From positions 1 through 5,667 of the forward strand of contig JANMQQ010000203.1 of the NCBI GenBank assembly GCA_031370545.1: DNA of 5,667 bases, read 5' to 3'. Position numbers and translations under genes: made by a program. The stretch is from UBA6921 sp031370545 (GTDB taxonomy: Bacteria > Pseudomonadota > Gammaproteobacteria > SG8-11). The notes below the pieces were generated by a model. It was not told the origin of the DNA. It saw nothing but the letters and a program-made list of their open reading frames with translations, and searched no databases. Shown one piece after another: positions 1 to 5,450 of the stretch (position 1 is the first letter of the stretch; every line of letters begins with the position of its first letter).

Positions 1-169
1 CTAGCAGCCTGTCGGACTTAGGTGGTGTGGAGCGAAACAGTGGGAGAGCGAGGACAGAACGGCGCAAATTTGAGGCGAATAGTTATTCTATTCAACGAAA
101 ATTTGCGCTGTTCTGGACCGCTCTTCCCGCTTTTGCAGCCCCGCCATCCTAAGTCCGACAGGCTGCTAG
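1..169. repeat. MITE-like palindromic element (169 bp)
   Basis: The segment is an imperfect palindrome centred on base 85. The outer 22 bases (1-22) are the exact reverse complement of 148-169, including CAGCCTGTCGGACTTAGG. Further pairing blocks are 42-50 with 119-128 (one bulged T), 55-60 with 110-115, 62-71 with 99-108, and a central hairpin GAATAG (77-82), loop TTATT, CTATTC (88-93). It has no credible coding content. Both ends read CTAG, which could be part of the element or a target duplication. The architecture fits a non-autonomous, MITE-like mobile repeat. It begins at the first base of the window, so a larger unit cannot be excluded. It lies 10 bases after the pncC stop codon, so its RNA hairpin could also end that transcript, although no T-run is present. 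Confidence 0.85.
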
Positions 170-179
170 GGCCAGCCCC

Positions 180-674
180 TCAACAACTGGCACTTTGTCG
201 CGGCAGGTCCAACACGCCACGCAGCGCGCGTATCACCGTCTGGCGCCGAATTGAATCACGATCACCGGTGAAATTCTCAACCGCCACGACCGTCGCCTGC
301 CCGGCCTGACTCCACGCAAAATACACGCGGCCGACCGGCTTGGACGCCGTTCCGCCGCCCGGCCCGGCGATGCCGCTGACCGCCACGCTTAGTTGCGCGC
401 GACTGTGCCGCAAGGCGCCTTCCGCCATTTCAACTACCGTCGCCTCACTCACCGCGCCGTGCTGTTGCAGCGTTTCGGCGCGCACGCCGAGCATGTCCTG
501 CTTTGCCGTGTTGGAGTAGGTGACGAAGCCGCGCTCGAACCACGCCGAGCTGCCCGCCGCATCGGTGATCACTTTCGCAATCCACCCCCCGGTGCATGAT
601 TCCGCCGTGACCAACATCAGCGCCTGATTTTTCAATTGAGCGCCGACCTGCTGCGCCAGAAGATCCAGATCCAT
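180..674 (-). CDS. pncC: Nicotinamide-nucleotide amidohydrolase PncC (CinA C-terminal domain family)
   Basis: This 164-residue cytoplasmic enzyme is predicted to deamidate nicotinamide mononucleotide to nicotinic acid mononucleotide plus ammonia, recycling pyridine nucleotides for NAD. It is a stand-alone CinA C-terminal domain, close in length to E. coli PncC, and lacks the N-terminal MoCF-like domain of full CinA. Visible family motifs are TAESCTGG (23-30, with likely catalytic Ser26), FVTYSNTAK (50-58, with Lys58 spaced from Ser26 as in the family) and SGIAGPGGGT (100-109). The ATG at 674 is chosen because GGGAG lies 8 bases upstream and family homology begins here. The open frame continues upstream to 881, but that part is translated repeat DNA. 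The gene is flanked by palindromic elements on both sides, so its promoter may lie in the upstream one. In many gammaproteobacteria recA follows this gene; that would be beyond the left edge and cannot be checked. Confidence 0.94.
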   Translation of the reverse strand: MDLDLLAQQVGAQLKNQALMLVTAESCTGGWIAKVITDAAGSSAWFERGFVTYSNTAKQDMLGVRAETLQQHGAVSEATVVEMAEGALRHSRAQLSVAVSGIAGPGGGTASKPVGRVYFAWSQAGQATVVAVENFTGDRDSIRRQTVIRALRGVLDLPRQSASC

Positions 675-682
675 TGTTCGCA

Positions 683-687
683 CTCCC
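683..687 (-). promoter_or_regulatory. Ribosome binding site of pncC
   Basis: The minus strand reads GGGAG here, with 8 bases before the ATG at 674. It decides the pncC start in favour of 674 over upstream in-frame codons that lie inside repeat DNA. Confidence 0.75.
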
Positions 688-693
688 AGACTG

Positions 694-934
694 AACCTAG
701 AAACGGCAGTTGAACGGCCTGCGGAGCGCGACACGTTGGGCGCAGGGCAAGGCGCAACGAGCGAGGAATAGCGAGCTATTCCGACGAGTTGCAACGTAGC
801 CATGTGCACAACGGGGCGTGCTGCGCAGGTCGTAGCGGGCCTCACCTTCTGGGTGAAGCATGCATGGGCTAAAAATATCAATACCTGTACGCATTTGCTT
901 GGGCCTTGTAGCGGTCAACTGCCGTTTCTAGGTT
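694..934. repeat. MITE-like element with 20-bp perfect terminal inverted repeats
   Basis: Bases 694-713 (AACCTAGAAACGGCAGTTGA) are the exact reverse complement of 915-934. Inside is a second hairpin, GGAATAGC (765-772), GA, GCTATTCC (775-782). The flanking sequence pairs imperfectly outward (about 714-764 with 783-833). The right side carries about 80 extra bases (834-914) with no counterpart on the left. These include a small TCACC/GGTGA hairpin and an AT-rich patch. If the element is taken as 695-933, a 3-bp TGA lies immediately on each side (692-694 and 934-936), a possible but statistically weak target duplication. There is no transposase or convincing ORF, which fits a non-autonomous element. 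It separates pncC from the divergent dioxygenase gene and probably contributes regulatory sequence to pncC. Confidence 0.85.
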
Positions 935-963
935 GAAGGCTCACTATAGAATTCGCGCAATAC

Positions 964-993
964 TTGGCGCAACGTCGCTGCTTGGTATTTAAT
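964..993 (+). promoter_or_regulatory. Candidate sigma70-type promoter of the dioxygenase gene
   Basis: TTGGCG (964-969, 4 of 6 to TTGACA) and TTTAAT (988-993, 5 of 6 to TATAAT) are separated by 18 bases. The predicted transcription start, about 7 bases after the -10 box, falls at or next to the ATG at 1001. No Shine-Dalgarno sequence precedes that ATG. A second -10-like TATAGA at 945-950 has no good -35 partner. This call rests on motif reading only. Confidence 0.4.
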
Positions 994-1000
994 TGCGTCC

Positions 1001-1783
1001 ATGACGCCCCTGCCGACCATTTTCGTTTCACACGGCGCGCCCACGCTGGGCATGGAACGCGGACGCACGCCGGATTTCATGCGCGCGTTCAGTCAAGCCC
1101 TGCCCCGTCCGAGCGCCATCTTGTGCGTGTCGGCGCATTGGGAAACTCCGCAGCCGATGCTCACCGGCAGCGCAGCGCCGCCGACAATTCACGACTTCAC
1201 CGGCTTTCCGCAGGAGCTCTATGCCGTGCAATATCCCGCACCCGGCGATCCGGCGCTGGCCTTGCGTGCGCAAACCTTGTTGAACGCGGCGGACTTGAAC
1301 GCGGCCATCCATCCCACGCGTGGGCTCGATCACGGCGCGTGGGTGCCGTTGTCAATGGCTTACCCGCAAGCCGATATTCCGGTGGTGCAACTTTCACTGC
1401 AATCACAGCGCGACCCGGCACATCATTTCGCGCTGGGCCGCGCATTGCGACCACTGCGTGATGAAGGCGTGTTGATTCTGGCCAGCGGCTCGGCCACGCA
1501 TAATCTGCGCGAATTTCGCGGCCAGCCGATCAACGCTGCGCCGCCGGATTATGTGCTTGCGTTCGATGCTTGGCTGACGGCCGCGATCCTGCGCGGTGAC
1601 ACCGCAGAATTATTCAACTATCCGCAGCATGCACCGCACGCGTTACGTAATCATCCGACGCCAGAACATTTTTTGCCATTGTTCGTCGCTCTGGGCGCGG
1701 CGAACTCCGCCAGCGGCCGAGCGCTGCACGAAGACTTTAACTACGGCATCCTGTCGATGGCCGCGTACCAGTGGGACGACTGA
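1001..1783 (+). CDS. DODA-type extradiol aromatic ring-opening dioxygenase (YgiD-like, LigB superfamily)
   Basis: This 260-residue cytoplasmic enzyme belongs to the class III extradiol dioxygenase (LigB) superfamily and most resembles bacterial YgiD/4,5-DOPA dioxygenases, which use a metal ion and O2 to open catecholic rings. Its real substrate is unknown. Motifs in order are FVSHGAPT (8-15, His11), SAHWE (44-48, His46), IHDFTGFP (63-70), RGLDHGAWVPL (107-117, His111), ASGSATHNL (161-169, His167) and HPTPEHFLPL (218-227, His223). His11, His46 and His223 match the expected metal-ligand pattern, and the other histidines are likely active-site residues. The length is typical and the C-terminus appears complete. 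The ATG at 1001 places the FVSHG strand at the normal distance from the start. It has no clear ribosome binding site, but a promoter-like sequence ends just before it. The gene stands alone, divergent from pncC. Codon and base use resemble the neighbours. Confidence 0.93.
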   Translation: MTPLPTIFVSHGAPTLGMERGRTPDFMRAFSQALPRPSAILCVSAHWETPQPMLTGSAAPPTIHDFTGFPQELYAVQYPAPGDPALALRAQTLLNAADLNAAIHPTRGLDHGAWVPLSMAYPQADIPVVQLSLQSQRDPAHHFALGRALRPLRDEGVLILASGSATHNLREFRGQPINAAPPDYVLAFDAWLTAAILRGDTAELFNYPQHAPHALRNHPTPEHFLPLFVALGAANSASGRALHEDFNYGILSMAAYQWDD

Positions 1784-1842
1784 TCGTGTTGCGCCCCACG
1801 AGCATACTTTCCCTCCATCGCCTTCGCAGCATCCCGCGCCAA

Positions 1843-1916
1843 TTCGTGCGCATGGCGCACGCTACTCGTGTTCCTGGCGATCAACAAAACGGCGTAGCGT
1901 GCGCCATGCGCACGAA
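1843..1916. repeat. REPIN-like inverted REP pair
   Basis: Two perfectly complementary 23-base arms (1843-1865 and 1894-1916) flank a 28-base spacer. Each arm also contains its own imperfect palindrome, GTGCGCATGGCGCAC on the left and its complement on the right. Each arm can therefore form a small hairpin, or the two can form one long cruciform. This is the layout of a REP doublet (REPIN). It lies 60 bases after the dioxygenase stop, where the RNA hairpin could stabilise or end the transcript. No U-run follows, so it is not called an intrinsic terminator. The rest of the gap up to 2017 has an AT-rich patch (1951-1971, including CATAAT at 1952-1957) that may belong to the next gene's promoter, without a good -35 partner. 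Confidence 0.8.
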
Positions 1917-2017
1917 ACGGTGCTGACATCGAACTACTGCGAAGGCATGAACATAATTTAAAAATGTATTACCCGCCCGTGCCGGGGCTTGTCATTTCGG
2001 AAAACTCATCCAAATAT

Positions 2018-2022
2018 GGAGA
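2018..2022 (+). promoter_or_regulatory. Ribosome binding site of the DUF3859-type gene
   Basis: GGAGA lies 6 bases upstream of the ATG at 2029. It selects that ATG over the in-frame TTG at 2023, which would sit directly against the Shine-Dalgarno sequence. Confidence 0.7.
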
Positions 2023-2028
2023 TTGTTC

Positions 2029-2532
2029 ATGCACCACACATTACCCCGCAACCTGCTGTTAATTCTTGGCGTTACCGTTTTCAACAGCGCTGGAGCAGTA
2101 CCCGCAGCGGAAGTTCTCGAATTTGGTTACTACGATGTGCTCAGCGAAGGTCAACGCTATGAAGACGCCAACACGCCGTCCGGTGTGATTCAAGCCGGGC
2201 CGACCGTCAAACTAGCGCTACAAACCGACGTGATTCCGATTCAATCCGGCCGCTTGTTCGGCTTCCGGTTTCGGCTCAAGGGATTTACCGGCAAGGAAGA
2301 TATCGAGATTCGCGAAGTCGTCACTCATCCGCGCATGACCCGGCCCGGACAAAAACCCACCACCAGTTTTGAAGCCAAATTGCCGCTGATTGTACGTAGC
2401 GGTGAGCTCAGTGATTACGCGGGATACAGCCTGAATCACGATTACGAAATGGTGGAAGGCGAATGGCGCTTTGAATTCTGGTACGAAGACAAAAAAATAC
2501 TTGAGCAAAAATTTAAAACTGTCAAGAACTGA
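2029..2532 (+). CDS. Exported DUF3859-like protein of unknown function
   Basis: The product is 167 residues. A short charged start (MHHTLPRN) is followed by a hydrophobic core (about 9-21) and a small-residue stretch (SAGAVPAAE), so a Sec signal peptide cleaved around residues 22-27 is likely. The mature protein is beta-rich. It contains FGYYDVLSEGQRYEDANTPSG, a central RLFGFRFRLKGFTG stretch, a HPRMTRPG segment and a C-terminal GEWRFEFWYEDKKILEQKF. This order (a Y-D/E start, an NTPSG turn, FGFRFRLKG, hP.m..P, GEW.F..w...k) matches my memory of DUF3859, a domain without assigned biochemical role. The mature part has no cysteine and no lipobox, so it should be soluble in the periplasm or secreted. 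The gene ends one base before the stop of the convergent kinase gene, so the two transcripts probably overlap at their 3' ends. No functional link to the kinase can be read from the sequence. Confidence 0.8.
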   Translation: MHHTLPRNLLLILGVTVFNSAGAVPAAEVLEFGYYDVLSEGQRYEDANTPSGVIQAGPTVKLALQTDVIPIQSGRLFGFRFRLKGFTGKEDIEIREVVTHPRMTRPGQKPTTSFEAKLPLIVRSGELSDYAGYSLNHDYEMVEGEWRFEFWYEDKKILEQKFKTVKN

Positions 2533-2533
2533 C

Positions 2534-5332
2534 CTATCGGCTTGCCGTGGGTGGCTCGACCTGGGCCACCGTTTCCGCAGGCAGCCGCACGGTGAAGCTG
2601 GTGCCCACACCCATGTCGCTGTGCACGCGAATGTCGCCGCCCATCAGCTGACATAAACGGCGACTGATCGCGAGACCCAAGCCGGTGCCACCGTATTTAA
2701 TCGCGATGGCGCGGTCGGCCTGGGTAAACGGTTCGAACAACAGCTCGACCTGTTCGCGCGTCATGCCGATGCCGGTGTCGTTGACGATAAATGACAAGCT
2801 CGCGCCGGTGGCCGCAGTTTCACGCCGCGCCATCAAGGTGATACGACCCCGGCTGGTAAATTTGCACGCGTTGCTCAACAAGTTGAGCAACACTTGCTTT
2901 ACCCGCACCGCATCGGAATACATGGTTCCCAGCTCGCCGTCGACCACCATGTCAAAGCGATTATGATTCTTCATCACCATCGGGCGTATGGTGGTTTCGA
3001 GGTCGCTCATCAACTGCCGGACATCGAATTCCTCAAGTGAAAACTGTACTTTGCCCGCTTCAATTTTCGACAGATCAAGGATGTCGTTAATTAATGTCAA
3101 TAAATGGCGACCCGATGCCGTTATTTTACGCAGGTCGGTCCGCAGCTCCTCATTGCCGTCTTCGACCGCACTTTCTTCCAGCATTTCGCTGTAGCCGATG
3201 ATCGCATTCAACGGCGTGCGTAATTCATGGCTCATGCTGGCCAGAAAAGCACTTTTGGCGCGGCTCGCCACCAGCGCATCATTATGTGCCATGACCAGGG
3301 CCGTGGTGCGTTCACTGACCAGCTCCTCTAAATTGTCGCGATGACTTTTGAGTTCCTCTTCTGCGCGTTTACGCTCAGTGATGTCGTCACCACGCAAATT
3401 CGCATAATTCCCTTCCGCCACCGGCATGAACGCCAGCAGGTACACGCGCTCAAAGCAGGTAATTTCGTACTGCATCGGTGCGGCAGCGGCAAGCGCGTCA
3501 CGCACCATTTGCAGAATTCCCACCGGGACTTCGCCGGCCACCGAGGTTTCCCAGGCGCGCAAAAAAATTTGCGCGGGGCGATTGGCGTAACTGATCACGC
3601 CGTCGGCACCGACCCGCATCACGGGCGCGGGGTTTTCGTCGGGGAAACGCGCCAGCTCACGTATCCGGATTTCGCCTTCCTTGCGCGCGCTGATGTCACG
3701 CAGCGCGCCGATGAAAATGTCACGATCATGTATCTTGACCCGCGTCACGCACAGCTCGAGCGGAAACAGGCGACCGTCTTTACGCCTGCCGAGCAGCTCA
3801 CGGGTTTTGTCGATGGCATTGCCTGAACCGGTGCTATGGTAATCCGCAATGTGCTGGTCATGGTGTTCGCGATCCACATCCGGCATCAGGATCTTGACAT
3901 TTTTACCGATGGCCTCGTCCGCCCGGTATTGAAACACCTGCTCGGCGGCTGGATTGAAAGTTTCAATGATGCCGTCCTTGTCGATGGTGATAATCGCATC
4001 GGCAACGTTGTCAAGAATGGCTCGATTACGTGCTTCGCTGTCTTTTGCCCGTTCCCAGGTGGCGCGCTCCTGCGTGACGTCGCGTATGAACACGGTCATC
4101 CGTTCGGGCATCGGATGCACGTGAATTTCCAGCCAGCGTTGGGACGGCGGATAAAATCCTGAAAACACCTGCACCGCACCTTCAGCCTGGGCTTTTTGCA
4201 TGTCGGTGTAGAAGGCTGCGGCCAGTTCCGGAAACGCATCCCAGATGTCCTGACCGACCACCAGATCGGGCACTTGATCCAGCAATTTTCCCGCCTGACG
4301 GTTCAGGTATGTGCAACGCCAGTGAGCGTCGAACTCGACATAGGCGTCGGTGGTGCGTTCGAGAACATTAATCACCTGCCCGCTGCGCTCGTGAATTTCC
4401 TGTGCCTGAGCGCGCAAGGTGGCGTTCTGCAAATCTATGCGGCGCATGTGTAACCGCAGCGTGTACAAAAAATACATGCTGAGCAAAGTCAGCGCGGAAA
4501 TCGCAATAGCGGTCTCTCGCCATACCGCCTGTCCGACATCGCGGCTCAGACCGGGGCTGGAAAAATCCGCCAGTTGCCAGCGGGTGTTTTCGACCGGTAC
4601 GCTGAACAACATGCGTTCACGCTCGGCGTCGGTGATGAAATAGTCACGACTCATGGTGTCGCGCGAGCCTTGAATATCAACTTCGATCAGGCCGTTGACT
4701 TCACGGTCCAGTAACAGCAGTTGATGCCCGATCAACTGATAACGACTCAAAATCGAAGCGATCATGCGCGGATAAAAGCTGATGAAAAAAATGTGCGGTT
4801 TGCGCCCACCCAGATCCACCGATGCCATGATGTCGAAGTGATAACCAATGGCATTGGGATGAATGTAAATGTCGGGGATAACGAACGCGCTCTGCGTGAA
4901 AGCACGCAAATCCGCCTGACATAACTGCCCGACGAACCCGTCAAAATCTGCAACCACCGGATCGCCATGATCATCGGCCAGCGTCACCGCAAAGCCGTCG
5001 TTGAAATACACTTTGATGTGTTTAAGGAGCTGTTCGTAGATATCAACGTTGTTCGGATCGGCGGCGAGGCGCTTCAACAACACCTGCTCCTTTTCGGCAA
5101 ACAGACGTACTGCTGTGCGTAGCGCCTGCACATGCAAGGTGATTTCGTGTGCCGCGCCCGTGACCCCGCCCTGCACCATGCTCGACTGCAATGCCTGCGC
5201 GCTGGTATTCCGGTCATGAGCGTTCCACACCAGCAGACCGCTGACCGCGCACAGCAGCACCAGCATCAGCCAGAATATGCGTCGCCACTGCGCGTAAGAA
5301 TCGTTTGTCGTTGTGTCTTCTGGGTCTGCCAT
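2534..5332 (-). CDS. Membrane-bound multi-PAS sensor histidine kinase
   Basis: This 932-residue inner-membrane sensor kinase should autophosphorylate and pass phosphate to a response regulator. Order: cytoplasmic start; TM1 (about 19-37); periplasmic sensor (about 38-272); TM2 (about 273-291); helical linker; PAS1 (about 317-420); PAS2 (about 432-550, FixL-like, with ITIDKDGIIETFNPAAE and RRKDGRLFP); PAS3 (about 556-655); coiled coil ending in ITERKRAEEEL-type sequence (to about 690); HisKA with SMSHELRTPLNAIIGYSEML (phospho-acceptor His702); HATPase_c with N-box LLNLLSNACKFT (Asn821), DTGIGM (852-857), LFEPFTQAD (865-873) and GGTGLGLAI (881-889). All catalytic motifs are intact. It ends soon after the ATPase domain, so there is no receiver or Hpt domain, and no partner regulator is in the window. 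The ATG at 5332 is preferred, though no clear ribosome binding site precedes it. The frame stays open to a TTG at 5410, but that lies in the upstream gene's terminator. Confidence 0.96.
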   Translation of the reverse strand: MADPEDTTTNDSYAQWRRIFWLMLVLLCAVSGLLVWNAHDRNTSAQALQSSMVQGGVTGAAHEITLHVQALRTAVRLFAEKEQVLLKRLAADPNNVDIYEQLLKHIKVYFNDGFAVTLADDHGDPVVADFDGFVGQLCQADLRAFTQSAFVIPDIYIHPNAIGYHFDIMASVDLGGRKPHIFFISFYPRMIASILSRYQLIGHQLLLLDREVNGLIEVDIQGSRDTMSRDYFITDAERERMLFSVPVENTRWQLADFSSPGLSRDVGQAVWRETAIAISALTLLSMYFLYTLRLHMRRIDLQNATLRAQAQEIHERSGQVINVLERTTDAYVEFDAHWRCTYLNRQAGKLLDQVPDLVVGQDIWDAFPELAAAFYTDMQKAQAEGAVQVFSGFYPPSQRWLEIHVHPMPERMTVFIRDVTQERATWERAKDSEARNRAILDNVADAIITIDKDGIIETFNPAAEQVFQYRADEAIGKNVKILMPDVDREHHDQHIADYHSTGSGNAIDKTRELLGRRKDGRLFPLELCVTRVKIHDRDIFIGALRDISARKEGEIRIRELARFPDENPAPVMRVGADGVISYANRPAQIFLRAWETSVAGEVPVGILQMVRDALAAAAPMQYEITCFERVYLLAFMPVAEGNYANLRGDDITERKRAEEELKSHRDNLEELVSERTTALVMAHNDALVASRAKSAFLASMSHELRTPLNAIIGYSEMLEESAVEDGNEELRTDLRKITASGRHLLTLINDILDLSKIEAGKVQFSLEEFDVRQLMSDLETTIRPMVMKNHNRFDMVVDGELGTMYSDAVRVKQVLLNLLSNACKFTSRGRITLMARRETAATGASLSFIVNDTGIGMTREQVELLFEPFTQADRAIAIKYGGTGLGLAISRRLCQLMGGDIRVHSDMGVGTSFTVRLPAETVAQVEPPTASR

Positions 5333-5374
5333 GCCGGAAAACCACGCGGGAATTAGACGCACCACTGCAAAATC

Positions 5375-5386
5375 TGTGTCGACACA
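5375..5386. promoter_or_regulatory. 12-bp perfect palindrome upstream of the kinase gene
   Basis: TGTGTCGACACA is self-complementary and lies 42 bases upstream of the kinase ATG, in the short gap after the neighbouring terminator. It could be an operator for a dimeric regulator, but a palindrome this short can occur by chance. No convincing -35/-10 pair was found in the gap. Confidence 0.25.
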
Positions 5387-5408
5387 CCGTGAGTAAAGTT
5401 TAGCAGGC

Positions 5409-5440
5409 AAAAACCAGGCTGCCGGTGAGGCAACCTGGTT
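5409..5440 (-). terminator. Rho-independent terminator of the OmpA-family gene
   Basis: On the minus strand, AACCAGG (5440-5434) pairs with CCTGGTT (5418-5412). After one mismatch (5433/5419) the inner TGCC/GGCA block (5432-5429 with 5423-5420) also pairs, leaving a 5-base loop. The stem runs directly into TTTTT (5413-5409). It starts 10 bases after the TAA of the OmpA-family gene and shows that the kinase gene is not simply co-transcribed with it. Confidence 0.88.
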
Positions 5441-5450
5441 GGTGCTCCGG

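Noticed and set aside
22..309. ORF starting in element 1 and running into the pncC region
   Set aside because: Half is repeat DNA and half is antisense to the well-supported pncC, and the product has no recognisable motif.
675..881. N-terminal extension of PncC by 69 residues
   Set aside because: The extra residues come from translating the palindromic element, are rich in Arg, Ala and Cys without family similarity, and a good ribosome binding site supports the start at 674.
1..934. CRISPR array or tRNA-like RNA gene in the repeat-rich left part
   Set aside because: There are only single palindromes with different ends, no regularly spaced direct repeats, and no cloverleaf with a CCA or T-loop signature.
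964..1461. Alternative plus-strand ORF overlapping the dioxygenase
   Set aside because: It is in another frame over a gene with clear family motifs, and its product is a low-information Arg/Ala/His-rich sequence typical of a shadow frame in GC-rich DNA.
1972..1988. Possible GC-rich terminator hairpin before the DUF3859-type gene
   Set aside because: The stem is only about 4 bases with alternative pairings and has no proper U-run after it.
1..2020. Composite transposon or defence island bracketed by repeats
   Set aside because: No transposase, integrase, nuclease or toxin gene is visible, the three repeats have different ends, and the enclosed genes are ordinary metabolic genes.
3341..4162. 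Plus-strand ORFs of 161 and 108 codons opposite the kinase gene
   Set aside because: They lie antisense to conserved PAS coding sequence, lack recognisable domains, and are explained by codon bias on the minus strand.
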